DNA of 64,000 nt from Geomicrobium halophilum (GCF_014207655.1 NZ_JACHHJ010000001.1:744001-808000), one strand, 5' to 3'. Counted from the first letter of the stretch, positions 37,677 to 47,521 are shown. Notes: a model not told the origin generated them from the sequence alone. A program made the numbers and translations.

Positions 37677-38606
37677 TTATGCGGAGCGTCCCGTCAGCCG
37701 TTCGACAAATGTTGCAAATGGATTCACAAATGGTAATAGCAATAATGAACAGACAAGATTGAAAACGACTGACGCATGGGCCACCTGTGCGGCCGGATCA
37801 GCGGTTAACGCCATGATTGCAGTTGAAAAAATGCCTATGACAGGAACAAAAAGCAAGACCCCGCCAATATTCAGGAAAACATTTGCGAGTGCTGTTTGCA
37901 TCGCCCCGCGTTTTGCGCCAAGCGCTGCAAGGACAGCTGTTAAACAGGTACCAATATTTGCCCCCATCATGATGGCAATCGCTCCGTCTAAATTAATGAG
38001 GTCATTTACGTACATTTGAATCCCAATCGCCACTGTCGCTGTACTTGATTGAATAATAGCCGAAATAATCGTTCCACCCAAAACAGCTGTACCGACTGGC
38101 AATCCATCGCGTTCCAGCAACCATTCAGCCCACCCCTGGCCGGTAAGCTCTTGGCCCCAGGTGCTCATACCGTCCATAGCAAGGAACATGCAACCTACAC
38201 CACAGAAAATCGTACCTGCCAAAAATAGCTGCTTCCATCGGGTGAGTAAACAAATGACGCCTGCACCGATCGATAGAAGGCCAAGGGTCTCTCCGGAAAA
38301 CACAAGAATTTCTAATGTCAATGTCGTGCCGACATTACTGCCGAGCATAACGCCGATGGTTTGCCGGAAAGGGATAATTCCTGCGGCCACAAGACTCACC
38401 GCAAGTACCATAACGGCGGAACTGCTTTGTAACAATGCCGTTACGATGAAACCGATGATAAAGCCGGCAAATGGATGAGATGTGCTGTTCATAATCATGG
38501 TACGAACATGTTTGGGTGGAGATTGCCCAAGGCCTGCCCGAATCAGCGCAACCCCGAATAGAAATATAAAGATGTACACAATCATAATTAATAATGAATA
38601 ATCCAT
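37677..38606 (-). CDS. yqeW: Na/Pi cotransporter family protein (YqeW/NptA-like)
   Basis: This 309-residue membrane protein has about nine hydrophobic helices and the duplicated Na/Pi (PF02690) motifs: ALLQSSSAVMVLAVSLVAAG near residue 54 and AIIQSSTATVAIGIQMYVN near residue 190, with GSNVGTTLT and GANIGTC loops. It most likely couples sodium gradient to phosphate movement, which suits a sodium-based cell, but direction is unproven. No PhoU-like tail is present. Start 38606 has GGGGGA 8 nt upstream. Confidence 0.9.
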   Translation of the reverse strand: MDYSLLIMIVYIFIFLFGVALIRAGLGQSPPKHVRTMIMNSTSHPFAGFIIGFIVTALLQSSSAVMVLAVSLVAAGIIPFRQTIGVMLGSNVGTTLTLEILVFSGETLGLLSIGAGVICLLTRWKQLFLAGTIFCGVGCMFLAMDGMSTWGQELTGQGWAEWLLERDGLPVGTAVLGGTIISAIIQSSTATVAIGIQMYVNDLINLDGAIAIMMGANIGTCLTAVLAALGAKRGAMQTALANVFLNIGGVLLFVPVIGIFSTAIMALTADPAAQVAHASVVFNLVCSLLLLPFVNPFATFVERLTGRSA

Positions 38607-38705
38607 CGCTCGTCCCCCGTGATCCATATGTATGGTTGTCTTTCTATACTTATGTTTAAAAAGCGTTCAAAGTATCGAGGTTGGAAATGGAAAAGCAGAT
38701 ACACC

Positions 38706-38734
38706 TTGCATTTTTTCAATCTTTGTTTTACAAT
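38706..38734 (+). promoter_or_regulatory. SigA promoter of rpsU
   Basis: TTGCAT (38706-38711), a 17-nt spacer and TACAAT (38729-38734) lie 88 nt before rpsU. Confidence 0.7.
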
Positions 38735-38821
38735 TTCTTATAAATGAGCTTACTTGAACTTTCATAGGTTTGGACAAGGTAAGTCATGATTGTGAGCGGT
38801 TGTGCGGAGGGAGGGATTCAA

Positions 38822-38995
38822 ATGGCTGAAACTCGTATACGTAAAAATGAGTCACTCGATTCAGCTTTGCGTCGTTTTAAGAAAGATGTTTCTAAGGACG
38901 GCACACTGGCGGAAGTCCGCAAACGTAAACATTATGAAAAGCCAAGCGTAAAACGAAAGAAGAAATCAGAAGCAGCCCGTAAACGGAAGTTCTGA
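38822..38995 (+). CDS. rpsU: 30S ribosomal protein S21
   Basis: S21 (57 residues, strongly basic) starts [20 protein letters not shown], followed by [22 protein letters not shown] and a Lys/Arg-rich tail. GGAGGGAGG is about 7 nt upstream. It has its own promoter and terminator. In B. subtilis it is followed by yqeY, which is missing here. Confidence 0.97.
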   Translation: MAETRIRKNESLDSALRRFKKDVSKDGTLAEVRKRKHYEKPSVKRKKKSEAARKRKF

Positions 38996-39016
38996 TTTTA
39001 TTTATGCAGGCATATC

Positions 39017-39048
39017 ACCCTCGGGACTAATCCCGGGGGTTTATTTGT
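39017..39048 (+). terminator. Intrinsic terminator of rpsU
   Basis: ACCCTCGGGA (39017-39026) pairs with TCCCGGGGGT (39031-39040) with one G-T pair, then a T-rich tail. Confidence 0.8.
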
Positions 39049-39151
39049 TTGGCGTATTCCCCATTATCTACTGAAACTTCATCAGCTCACCATTCGTACA
39101 TAGAAAAGAAATACTTTTCAGTTAAGCAGAAATGTATTCAAGTTTATTTTC

Positions 39152-39180
39152 TTGTACACACTCCATAATTTTGATTTAAT
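39152..39180 (+). promoter_or_regulatory. Candidate SigA promoter of the nfeD-floA operon
   Basis: TTGTAC (39152-39157), a 17-nt spacer and TTTAAT (39175-39180). A SigW promoter, which drives the homologous yqeZ-yqfAB operon in B. subtilis, was not evident. Confidence 0.45.
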
Positions 39181-39244
39181 GGAGGTAAATAGGCGGATGA
39201 CAGCGTTTTGTGTAAAATGATGTTCGAAGATAAGACCTCTATGA

Positions 39245-39335
39245 GGAGGATGTTCAAAAATCCGAGAAAAATGGCGGTTGTAAAGCGCTCCAAACACTAT
39301 ATTTATTCGAACGCCTCGGATCTTTTTGTGTCCTT
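39245..39335 (+). repeat. Short inverted-repeat element related to the dispersed repeat, copy 4
   Basis: GAGGATGTTCAAAAATCCGAG at the left faces CTCGGATCTTTTTGTGTCC at the right, an inverted pair of about 11-13 nt enclosing ~50 nt. The ends resemble those of the longer copies (GTTCAAAAAGTCCGGG). Confidence 0.5.
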
Positions 39336-39362
39336 TATACGAATTAGAAGGGAAGTGAATGA

Positions 39363-40682
39363 ATGGGGAAAAATGTACGGATCGGTTTTTTTCTGCTGTT
39401 AATGATTGCGGCAGCAGCCATGATGCCGCTTTTTTCAAGTGCGCAAGGGCAAGATTCCGTTCATTTCATTCCTGTTGAGCAGACGGTTGAGCGTGGATTG
39501 GAGGCTTTTCTTGATCGTTCGATTGATGAAGCGGTAGAAGAGGGTGCCGATCATGTCGTCCTTGAGATTGATACACCTGGGGGAGCGGTGGATGCAGCAG
39601 GGAACATCGCTGAAATCATTCAGAATGCGGAGGTCGACGTTACAGCATATGTTACCGGTGATGCGTCCTCTGCAGGTGCATACATTGCACTCAACGCAGA
39701 CTATATTGTGATGGATCCAGGCGCGTCAATGGGTTCTGCTTCAGTGGTGGATGGTTCAGGAAATGCAGCAGAAGATAAAGCACAAGGAGTCTGGATTTCG
39801 AACATGGAGAACGCCGCTGAACGGAATGATCGGGACACGGAATACGCGAGGGCAATGGTAGACCCCTCTGTGGATGTTGAGGAAGGAAGGGAGGGCGGTG
39901 TGTTAAACCTGACGGCGACTCAAGCTATGGATGTCGGCTATGCGGAAGCAATCGTCGATGATCGCGATGAATTGTTAGCTTTAGACTTCATCGACATGGA
40001 AGGCGCTGAACAAGTGGAAGCAGAAGTAAGTCTTGCTGAACAGGTGACACGTTGGATTACCAACCCCATGGTTATCCCTCTCTTGCTAAGCGTGGGAGGC
40101 ATTGGTCTCCTTTGGGAGCTTTTTTCACCGGGATTTGGGCTCCCTGGACTCGTCGGGTTAGGCTCTTTAGGTTTGTTTTTCTTCGGTCATATGTTTGCCG
40201 GCTTTGCAGGGATGGAAGCGATTATTTTACTCATTTTAGGATTGATCTTAATTGTCGTCGAAGTCGCTTTTACAGGATTTGGTTTATTTGGATTGCTAGG
40301 GGTGGCATCCATTATCGGAAGTGTATTTTTAGCATCGTTCGATACAACCCAGATTTTGGTTTCTGTCTTCATTGCCATGGTGCTTGTCTCGGTTGCTGCC
40401 GTTTTACTATTTAAGTATTTTGGTAAAATAGGGTTTATGCAAAAGTTAGTATTGAGTGACACGTTTGGTACAGACGAAGGATATATTTCGAGGAGCGAGC
40501 GACAGGATCTTGTCGGACAAATCGGTCGATCATTAACCCCCTTGCGGCCTTCGGGGCTGATGTTTATTTCTGGAGAGCACTTCGATGTTGTTACTGAAGG
40601 AAATTACGTAGAGGAGGGAAGCGATGTTAAAGTGATTTCCGTATCTGGCTCGCGTATTGTGGTCAGAGCCGTGGACCAGTAG
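39363..40682 (+). CDS. NfeD family membrane-bound serine protease-like protein
   Basis: This 439-residue protein (YqeZ type, NfeD1b) has a signal peptide (about residues 1-28), a ClpP/SppA-like domain with LEIDTPGGAVDAAGNI near 66-80 and the serine in TGDASSAGAYIALNAD near 101, four to five membrane helices (about 235-360), and a C-terminal OB-fold NfeD domain. It is followed by the flotillin gene floA, its usual partner in membrane microdomain and stress functions. Confidence 0.93.
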   Translation: MGKNVRIGFFLLLMIAAAAMMPLFSSAQGQDSVHFIPVEQTVERGLEAFLDRSIDEAVEEGADHVVLEIDTPGGAVDAAGNIAEIIQNAEVDVTAYVTGDASSAGAYIALNADYIVMDPGASMGSASVVDGSGNAAEDKAQGVWISNMENAAERNDRDTEYARAMVDPSVDVEEGREGGVLNLTATQAMDVGYAEAIVDDRDELLALDFIDMEGAEQVEAEVSLAEQVTRWITNPMVIPLLLSVGGIGLLWELFSPGFGLPGLVGLGSLGLFFFGHMFAGFAGMEAIILLILGLILIVVEVAFTGFGLFGLLGVASIIGSVFLASFDTTQILVSVFIAMVLVSVAAVLLFKYFGKIGFMQKLVLSDTFGTDEGYISRSERQDLVGQIGRSLTPLRPSGLMFISGEHFDVVTEGNYVEEGSDVKVISVSGSRIVVRAVDQ

Positions 40683-40718
40683 AATGTAAAGGAAGGTAAG
40701 TAAAAGGAGGAGTTTTTG

Positions 40719-41726
40719 TTGCCAACAGAAATTATTATTGTTATAGCGATAGCGATAGGAATTATCGTTTTAGGGATATTATTTACATTTATCCCGATTA
40801 ATTTGTGGATTGCTGCCCTTGCAGCGAATGTAAAAATCGGTATCTTCCAGCTCGTCGGAATGCGTTTGCGCCGGGTTGTTCCTAGACGCGTCGTTAACCC
40901 ACTGATTAAGGCGAAAAAAGCAGGCTTAGATTTACACCTGAATAAGCTGGAAGGCCATTACCTTGCAGGCGGGAATGTTGATCGTGTGGTCAATGCACTT
41001 ATTGCGGCGCACCGTGCCAATATTGAGCTGAGCTTTGAACGCGCAGCAGCGATCGATTTGGCTGGCCGTGATGTACTCGAAGCTGTGCAGATGAGTGTTA
41101 ATCCAAAAGTCATTGAAACGCCTTTTATAGCTGGTGTGGCAATGGATGGAATTGAAATCAAAGCAAAGTCACGGATTACCGTACGTGCAAATATCGATCG
41201 CCTCGTTGGGGGTGCAGGTGAAGATACAGTGATTGCCCGTGTAGGTGAAGGGATCGTTTCAACGATAGGTTCCAGTGACGATCATAAGGCAGTGTTGGAG
41301 AATCCGGATATGATTTCACAGACGGTTCTAAGTAAAGGACTCGATTCGGGCACGGCTTTTGAGATTCTTTCCATTGATATTGCTGATATTGACATCGGTA
41401 AAAACATTGGTGCCGAGTTACAGACCGATCAAGCCGAGGCAGATAAGAAAATTGCACAGGCAAAAGCAGAAGAACGTCGTGCAATGGCTGTAGCCAAGGA
41501 ACAAGAAATGAAAGCAAGCGTTGAGGAAATGCGTGCTAGAGTTGTGGAGGCAGAAGCCGAAGTACCGATGGCAACGGCAGATGCACTGCGTTCTGGAAAC
41601 ATCGGCGTAATGGATTACTATAATATGAAGAACGTGCAAGCAGATACAGATATGAGAGATAATATTGGAAAAGCGACGGATGATAATGAGGAAAACGAAA
41701 CGCCCCAAGATCCCTCCCGACGCTAA
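40719..41726 (+). CDS. floA: Flotillin-like protein FloA
   Basis: FloA (335 residues, YqfA) scaffolds functional membrane microdomains. It has an N-terminal membrane helix/hairpin (about 4-30), then the SPFH-like domain with [21 protein letters not shown] and [18 protein letters not shown], very close to B. subtilis FloA. The flotillin coiled coil has [21 protein letters not shown]. Start is one of two adjacent TTGs (40716, 40719); 40719 has AAGGAGG 8 nt upstream. Confidence 0.96.
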   Translation: MPTEIIIVIAIAIGIIVLGILFTFIPINLWIAALAANVKIGIFQLVGMRLRRVVPRRVVNPLIKAKKAGLDLHLNKLEGHYLAGGNVDRVVNALIAAHRANIELSFERAAAIDLAGRDVLEAVQMSVNPKVIETPFIAGVAMDGIEIKAKSRITVRANIDRLVGGAGEDTVIARVGEGIVSTIGSSDDHKAVLENPDMISQTVLSKGLDSGTAFEILSIDIADIDIGKNIGAELQTDQAEADKKIAQAKAEERRAMAVAKEQEMKASVEEMRARVVEAEAEVPMATADALRSGNIGVMDYYNMKNVQADTDMRDNIGKATDDNEENETPQDPSRR

Positions 41727-41755
41727 GGACTCGAGGTAAGAAAGGGGGCTAAGCC

Positions 41756-42301
41756 TTGGATTTTGTGTTTCTTATGATTCTTATTTTCATTGCTTCTGCC
41801 ATTTTTAATGCGATTAATAACTCGCAGCAAAAAAAAGGCTCAGAGGATGAAAAACGATCACGACCGGGGACGGGATCGCCCGTTTCCCCTTCATCCAATG
41901 AAGAGAAGGAAGGTCAAGACCGGCCGTGGGGTGATCTTCGAAAACAGTTTGATGATATGGCGGAGCACCCAACCAAACGAATGCCGAGGGCAGAAGCTGA
42001 AATTCACCGTGAAGAACAAAATTCCAATGACAATGAGATGAGTAACGCTCATTCGGAATATGAACAACAAAAAGAGAGAATGCAACGGAAAAAAAGAGAA
42101 GCGGAAAGGCGGTTGCAGCAAAATACGGATGTTTCCACACCTTCCTCCGAGAATCAAAATCGACATCGTCAGGAACTGCAAACAACGTCATTTCAGGATC
42201 TATCCAGCAATGATGTTGTCAAAGGTGTGATCTGGTCCGAAGTTCTAGGTGAACCAAGATCCCGTAAGCCGCATAAAACGAATCGTATGGCACGTAGGTG
42301 A
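41756..42301 (+). CDS. Hypothetical membrane-anchored protein in the yqfB position
   Basis: This 181-residue protein has one N-terminal hydrophobic helix (about residues 3-18) and a long, highly charged, low-complexity tail with coiled-coil tendency (EQQKERMQRKKREAERRLQQ near 103-122). It occupies the yqfB position after floA, so it may assist the flotillin/NfeD module, but sequence resemblance to YqfB is not clear. The start is TTG at 41756 with AAGGGGG upstream. Confidence 0.75.
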   Translation: MDFVFLMILIFIASAIFNAINNSQQKKGSEDEKRSRPGTGSPVSPSSNEEKEGQDRPWGDLRKQFDDMAEHPTKRMPRAEAEIHREEQNSNDNEMSNAHSEYEQQKERMQRKKREAERRLQQNTDVSTPSSENQNRHRQELQTTSFQDLSSNDVVKGVIWSEVLGEPRSRKPHKTNRMARR

Positions 42302-42379
42302 TGAAGGGCGCGAATTCCGCGCTCTTTTTTTAATGCCTGCTTTGATAAAATTTTCAACATTCGAAAATCTCCGTTTCCC

Positions 42380-42409
42380 GTGATAGAGAGCGAAATCTGT
42401 ACATAGGTA
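42380..42409 (+). promoter_or_regulatory. Candidate SigE promoter of yqfC-yqfD
   Basis: GTGATAGA (42380-42387), a 14-nt spacer and CATAGGTA (42402-42409) resemble the SigE elements; yqfC and yqfD are SigE-dependent in B. subtilis. Confidence 0.35.
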
Positions 42410-42427
42410 TAGACGAGGAGGGATCCC

Positions 42428-42712
42428 ATGAAGCGACTATCGAGACGAGTCAACAAGTGGCTTACAAGAGGAATGGAGGTTCCGGCAGATGTCACGATGG
42501 GTGTCCCAAGGGTAACCATGATCGGACATCTCCATGTTTATATAGAAAATCATCGAGGGATTCTTTCTTTTTCTCACCAGCGTGTTCATCTTCGTCTTGC
42601 CGAAGGAGAGCTGGAAGTTACTGGGGAGAACTTGATTATTAAAGCGATCTTGCCGGAAGAGTTGATCCTCGAGGGGACGATTCAGCAAGTTACACATAAA
42701 GGTGGGGAGTGA
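42428..42712 (+). CDS. yqfC: Sporulation protein YqfC
   Basis: YqfC (94 residues) is a small protein of the sporulation YabP/YqfC family (PF07873). It shows GMEVPADVTMGVPRVTMIGHLHVYIENHRGI near residues 17-47 and the GELEVTGENLIIKAI strand pair. It acts in the mother cell with YqfD. The start has GAGGAGGG upstream; yqfD begins 10 nt after its stop. Confidence 0.94.
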   Translation: MKRLSRRVNKWLTRGMEVPADVTMGVPRVTMIGHLHVYIENHRGILSFSHQRVHLRLAEGELEVTGENLIIKAILPEELILEGTIQQVTHKGGE

Positions 42713-42721
42713 GGGGGCTTT

Positions 42722-43924
42722 ATGTTTAAGAAAAACCCAGACTGGCTAGGCTTAGTAGAGATGAAGGTTGAAGGGGATCATCTTGAATCATTTATAAATC
42801 AATGCGTAGCAAATAAGGTCGTTTTATCAGAAATCAGGCGGACAAGCAGAGGAGATAAACTGCAGGCAACGATACGAATCTCAGATGTAAAATCGTTACG
42901 CAAGGTTGCAAAAGAGACGAACGTGTCCGTTCGTTTTGGTAGACGCAGAGGATTTTATGTCATTCGCTGGTTGGGACAGAGGCGATTTGGCTTTGTTTTT
43001 GGAGCCCTTGTCTTTTGTGTACTTCTTATTTTACTCTCTCAAATGGTGTGGCGAATTGATATTGAAGGGGCTTCCCCTGGAATTGAACATGAAATCAGGG
43101 AATGGGCTACTGAAGTAGGACTGGAGCCTGGACAACCCCAATGGCAGCTGCCCCCAGAAGCTGAAATCCAGCAGAGAGTGACTGAAGAAGTTCCTGGAGC
43201 GACGTGGATTGGAGTGGAAAGGCGGGGGACATCCTATCACTTTCACGTAGTTGAACAGCACTTAGCTGAGGAAGAAGAGCACGTCGATCCCCGGAACCTG
43301 GTAGCTGCGAAAAACGGGGTGATCCGTGATATATTCGTTGAACACGGGTCTGCTGAAGTGAGCCTGAATACGTACGTAGAACGAGGTGACGTTCTTGTTT
43401 CTGGACGGATTGGACGCGAGGAGAGTGATGAAGACGAAAGGGAAGAAATCGCGGCGATCGGGGAAGTACGTGCGGAAACATGGTATCGCGGGACCATTGC
43501 GTTACCGTTTAAGATAAGTGGAGAAGTTTTTACTGGAGAGCGCACTCGAAGCCTTGCATTACAAATGTTTGGAGAGGAATGGTTGTTTTGGGGACAGAAT
43601 GCAGAAAGATTGTATGAAAATTATGAGTCAGAAACGACCCAATTGTACATTCCGTTATATTTTGTAGATATTCCATTACCGATTGAACGTACAAGCTATG
43701 ACGAAAAAGTGATTGTTGAACGATCATATGAGGAAGACGAGTTAATAGAGATCGCTAAACACCTGGGTCAACGACAATTACTGCGATCCCTTGCTAGTGA
43801 TGCAGAGGTCATTTCCGCAAATATTTTACAGGAACAAACAGACAATGGTAAAGTAAAATTGTCGATTCATTACGAAGTAGAAGAGGATATCGCTATAGAA
43901 GCGCCTATCACACAAGGAGATTGA
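42722..43924 (+). CDS. yqfD: Sporulation protein YqfD
   Basis: YqfD (400 residues) belongs to the YqfD/SpoIV family of mother-cell membrane proteins. It has a soluble N-terminal ~90 residues including an FGRRRGFYVIRWLGQRRFGF block, one membrane helix (about 92-111), then a FtsQ/POTRA-like extracytoplasmic portion and acidic C-terminal region. Part of the SigE regulon in B. subtilis; precise role is unresolved. Confidence 0.94.
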   Translation: MFKKNPDWLGLVEMKVEGDHLESFINQCVANKVVLSEIRRTSRGDKLQATIRISDVKSLRKVAKETNVSVRFGRRRGFYVIRWLGQRRFGFVFGALVFCVLLILLSQMVWRIDIEGASPGIEHEIREWATEVGLEPGQPQWQLPPEAEIQQRVTEEVPGATWIGVERRGTSYHFHVVEQHLAEEEEHVDPRNLVAAKNGVIRDIFVEHGSAEVSLNTYVERGDVLVSGRIGREESDEDEREEIAAIGEVRAETWYRGTIALPFKISGEVFTGERTRSLALQMFGEEWLFWGQNAERLYENYESETTQLYIPLYFVDIPLPIERTSYDEKVIVERSYEEDELIEIAKHLGQRQLLRSLASDAEVISANILQEQTDNGKVKLSIHYEVEEDIAIEAPITQGD

Positions 43925-43929
43925 GTAAT

Positions 43930-44904
43930 GTGACAGATCGAAAAGTCATTGATTTACACGTGCAGGATACGGCTGAACTCCAAACGCTCTTCGGCCCTAA
44001 TGATGTTCATATCAAGCGTGTGGAAGAACTATTGCAAGTCTCCATTGTTATTCGCGGAGAAGCTCTTGTTGTAAGTGGAGATGAGGAAAGCATCGCAACG
44101 ATCGAGCGCGTAGTTGCACAATTAGTGCAACTCGTTCGTAGAGGAACTGCACTGAGCGAACGCGATGTGATCTACGCCATTCAGCTGGATCAGCAGGGGC
44201 AGCTCGACAAGTTGTCCCACATCTATCAGGAAACGATTGCTACGAACGTAAAAGGAAAGCCGATTACAGTCAAAACACTGGGGCAACAAAGCTATGTCAG
44301 TGCGATTCGTAAATACGATATGGTATTTGGGATTGGTCCAGCAGGGACCGGTAAAACGTATTTAGCGGTTGTCATGGCAGTTGCCGCTTTAAAAGCAGGG
44401 GATGTACAACGAATTGTACTTACCCGTCCAGCGATCGAAGCAGGCGAGAATTTAGGTTTCTTACCTGGTGATTTAAAGGAAAAGGTTGACCCTTATTTAC
44501 GTCCTTTGTATGATGCACTCCATGATATTTTTGGCAGTGAACATACAGGAAGGCTAATGGAGAGGGGGACCATTGAGGTGGCGCCTCTTGCATATATGCG
44601 GGGACGTACACTTGATGATGCTTTTGTTATATTAGATGAAGCCCAAAATACAACACCGGAACAGATCAAAATGTTTCTGACAAGACTAGGGTTTGGGTCT
44701 AAAATGATCATCAACGGGGATTTGACACAAATTGATTTGCCGAAAGGTAAAACATCCGGGTTGAATACTGCTATTAGTACGGTTGAGGATGTGCGTGATA
44801 TCGCAATAATCTACCTGCAAGGGGCTGATGTTGTCCGTCATACGCTTGTCCAACGTGTGTTGGAAGCCTATGAAAAACATGAGGACAACCCCTCTTCCAA
44901 GTAG
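43930..44904 (+). CDS. phoH: PhoH family ATPase
   Basis: PhoH (324 residues) is a RecD-like P-loop ATPase linked to RNA metabolism; it is commonly next to ybeY. The Walker A motif is GIGPAGTGKTYLA near residue 136, Walker B is FVILDEAQNTTPEQ near 235. An N-terminal KH-like region (about 10-90) precedes it. The GTG at 43930 with AAGGAG 10 nt upstream is preferred over the TTG at 43921, which is too close to that site; the gene starts just after the yqfD stop. Confidence 0.95.
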   Translation: MTDRKVIDLHVQDTAELQTLFGPNDVHIKRVEELLQVSIVIRGEALVVSGDEESIATIERVVAQLVQLVRRGTALSERDVIYAIQLDQQGQLDKLSHIYQETIATNVKGKPITVKTLGQQSYVSAIRKYDMVFGIGPAGTGKTYLAVVMAVAALKAGDVQRIVLTRPAIEAGENLGFLPGDLKEKVDPYLRPLYDALHDIFGSEHTGRLMERGTIEVAPLAYMRGRTLDDAFVILDEAQNTTPEQIKMFLTRLGFGSKMIINGDLTQIDLPKGKTSGLNTAISTVEDVRDIAIIYLQGADVVRHTLVQRVLEAYEKHEDNPSSK

Positions 44905-44939
44905 GGTGAAGAGAGTGGAAGAACAGGAGTTGAAACCAA

Positions 44940-47066
44940 GTGGCAGAATATACATCAAAAAATAAGACGAAACGCTGGTCTTTCGGTAAGAATCGTAATA
45001 CTATGCGCCTTTGTTTATTTTTGTTACTCGGTATTATCCTGTATGCATCTATGTTTGACAACATCCAGCCAGAGGAGCTGGATGTTGCCGTCTCCGAACC
45101 TGCCCCTGAAGATATTCGTTCCCCGGTCACTGTTGAGCATGAGGCTCAAACCCAAGCCCGCGAACAAGAAGCATTGGAATCACTGGATCCCATCTATGTT
45201 CATCGCAATGATTATGCACAAATACAAATAGAGAAAGTGAATGCCATTTTTGACATGGCTTTAGCCCTTCAAGAAGATGCAGATGTAGGTACAAACGATC
45301 AAGTATCGTACATGCAGGACGTGATTCATCAGGACGTGGAGCAGACGTTATCAGAAGAAACGCTTGAAACATTGCTTACAATCAGCGAGGAACAGCTTTT
45401 CATGGGTCGTGATGTTGCTCGAAATGCTGTAAATGAAGTGATGTCTGAGGATATCGCTGTTGATGATGTTCCTGCTGCCAGGGAGGAAGCAGAGGAGAGA
45501 ATTTCTCGGTCCATGGGAAGTGCAAGGATGCAAGAAGCGCTTTCTGAGATTGTGAATCATATTATTACCGCTAACTATATTTATGACGATGAAGCAACGA
45601 CACAGCGGCAGGAAGAGGTGCTCGACGAGGTTGAACCTGCGCTAATTCGAGAAGGAGAATTACTTGTTCAAGAAGGGGAAATCGTTAGTCATGAAACCTA
45701 TGATCAAATCAGTGCTACGGGCTTACTAGATGAGGACTCTTCTTGGTATCCTTATATGGGACTGTTCATGTTTGTCGTTATAATGGTCGCTATGACGGCC
45801 CTGTACGCAGAACAATCGAGTACTCCGCTTAGATATAGCAACCGGACGCTTCTCCTATACGTTATTGTTTTTTTTATCACATTGGCTACGATGAAATTAG
45901 TGAGTGTCTTGCAACTGCTTGAGATTGATGGCATTCTTTGGGTTACCCCTATAGCGCTGGGGACGATGTTACTCGCCCATTTACTTGCCTATCGGGTTGC
46001 TATCTTTTCCAGTGTTTTGTTTGCCTTGGCAGGCAGTGTAATTTTTAATGATGCAGCTGCTGGTACTTTTCATGCAACATTTTTAAGCTATGCGTTGTTC
46101 AGCGGGCTGGCAGGTGCGTTTTTCATTGGAAAAATCCCTCGTATTTCTAAGGTTTTACAATCGGGCGGATTTATTGCGATCTTGAATGCGGCTACCGTTA
46201 CAGCTTTTCATTTTTTCAGTAGCTCTCAGTTTGAAGCATCCAGTTATGGGCTTGAAGTGAGTTTTGCATTAGGTTCGGGAGTTCTAGCCGCGGTTTTAAC
46301 GTTAGGGTTGGTCCCATTTTTCGAGACCGGGTTCAATATTCTTACGCCTACCAAGTTAATCGAACTTTCGAATGCTAACCATCCTCTGCTTCGAAAGGTA
46401 TTATTAGAAGCCCCTGGCACGTATCACCATAGTGTCATGGTTGGTAACTTATCGGAAGCTGCGTGTGAGGCGATTGGGGCAAACGGTTTACTGGCCCGCG
46501 TAAGTTCCTACTACCATGATTTAGGGAAAACGAAACATCCGCTGTATTTTATAGAAAACCAACTACAGACTGAGAATCCTCATGATCGTCTATCACCTGA
46601 GGTGAGTAAGCGCATCATTATAGATCACCCTTACGACGGGGCAAAAATACTTCAAGATCACAATATGCCTAAAGAGATCATTGACGTTGCAAAAGAACAT
46701 CACGGGACAACGCTTTTGAAGTATTTTTACCATAAAGCAAAAGAACAGGGGATGGAACCGAAGGAAGAGGATTATCGGTATCCTGGGCCTAAGGCGCAGT
46801 TTAAGGAATCCGCGGTCATTGGGATTGCTGACGGTGTTGAAGCGGCTGTTCGCTCCATGGGGGCCCCAACAGCAGACAAAATCGAGAAACTTGTGAACCA
46901 CATTATTCGTGAGCGGTTGATTGACGGCCAATTTGACGAATGTGATATTACATTGAAAGAGCTGTCAATAGCAGCGGGCACAATGTGTGAAACGTTACAG
47001 GGAACATTCCATTCACGGATTGAATACCCAGATGACGAAGATGAAAAGGAGAAAGATTCGATATGA
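44940..47066 (+). CDS. yqfF: YqfF/PgpH, 7TM-HD cyclic-di-AMP phosphodiesterase family
   Basis: This 708-residue protein has an N-terminal membrane helix, an extracytoplasmic 7TMR-HDED domain (about 35-255), seven membrane helices (about 265-465), and a C-terminal HD domain. Metal-ligand motifs are APGTYHHSVMVGNL near 492, YYHDLGKTKHP near 522, HPYDGAKI near 560 and KEHHGTTLLKYFYH near 582. Homologues (PgpH) hydrolyse c-di-AMP. GTG start with AGGAG upstream; overlaps ybeY by 4 nt. Confidence 0.95.
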   Translation: MAEYTSKNKTKRWSFGKNRNTMRLCLFLLLGIILYASMFDNIQPEELDVAVSEPAPEDIRSPVTVEHEAQTQAREQEALESLDPIYVHRNDYAQIQIEKVNAIFDMALALQEDADVGTNDQVSYMQDVIHQDVEQTLSEETLETLLTISEEQLFMGRDVARNAVNEVMSEDIAVDDVPAAREEAEERISRSMGSARMQEALSEIVNHIITANYIYDDEATTQRQEEVLDEVEPALIREGELLVQEGEIVSHETYDQISATGLLDEDSSWYPYMGLFMFVVIMVAMTALYAEQSSTPLRYSNRTLLLYVIVFFITLATMKLVSVLQLLEIDGILWVTPIALGTMLLAHLLAYRVAIFSSVLFALAGSVIFNDAAAGTFHATFLSYALFSGLAGAFFIGKIPRISKVLQSGGFIAILNAATVTAFHFFSSSQFEASSYGLEVSFALGSGVLAAVLTLGLVPFFETGFNILTPTKLIELSNANHPLLRKVLLEAPGTYHHSVMVGNLSEAACEAIGANGLLARVSSYYHDLGKTKHPLYFIENQLQTENPHDRLSPEVSKRIIIDHPYDGAKILQDHNMPKEIIDVAKEHHGTTLLKYFYHKAKEQGMEPKEEDYRYPGPKAQFKESAVIGIADGVEAAVRSMGAPTADKIEKLVNHIIRERLIDGQFDECDITLKELSIAAGTMCETLQGTFHSRIEYPDDEDEKEKDSI

Positions 47067-47521
47067 CGATTGATGTTCATGATGAAACGGGGGAGATGAC
47101 AGAAAAACACGTAACTCTTGTGACTATCGTGTTACAATCAGCTCAGGATCGTCTTCATCTCCATAAGGATACGGAATGTTCGTTGTTATTTGTCGATCAA
47201 GCAACTATACAAGCGTTAAACCGGGATTATAGAGGTAAAGATAAGGTAACGGATGTTCTGTCTTTTGCATTGAATGATGAGGACGGTTTTGAAATCGCCC
47301 AAGATGAGCACATTCTTGGCGATATTGTTCTATGTGTAGAAAGGGCACGGGAACAGGCAAGGGAATATGGACATTCATTTGAGCGTGAGCTTTGTTTTTT
47401 AGCGATTCACGGCTTGCTGCATTTAATCGGGTATGATCATGGAACAGCCGAAGAAGAACAGGAGATGTTCACGCTTCAGGAGGATTTATTAAAGGCTTAT
47501 GGGTTGGAGAGGAAACCGTAA
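47063..47521 (+). CDS. ybeY: Endoribonuclease YbeY
   Basis: YbeY (152 residues) is a metal-dependent RNase for 16S rRNA maturation and quality control. The zinc motif HGLLHLIGYDHG (H-x3-H-x5-H) lies near residue 115. KDKVTDVLSFAL at about 55-66 is also family-typical. It is coupled to yqfF and overlaps dgkA by 23 nt. Confidence 0.96.
   Translation: MTIDVHDETGEMTEKHVTLVTIVLQSAQDRLHLHKDTECSLLFVDQATIQALNRDYRGKDKVTDVLSFALNDEDGFEIAQDEHILGDIVLCVERAREQAREYGHSFERELCFLAIHGLLHLIGYDHGTAEEEQEMFTLQEDLLKAYGLERKP

Larger units (their letters stand above)
38996..39362. other. Intergenic region between rpsU and nfeD
   Basis: It contains the rpsU terminator, a candidate promoter for the downstream operon, and a small inverted-repeat element at 39245-39335. 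No yqeY-like coding sequence was found in any frame. Confidence 0.6.

Noticed and set aside
40052-40414. 120-codon open frame within nfeD
   Set aside because: Shadow frame inside a well-supported gene with strong motifs in the other frame.
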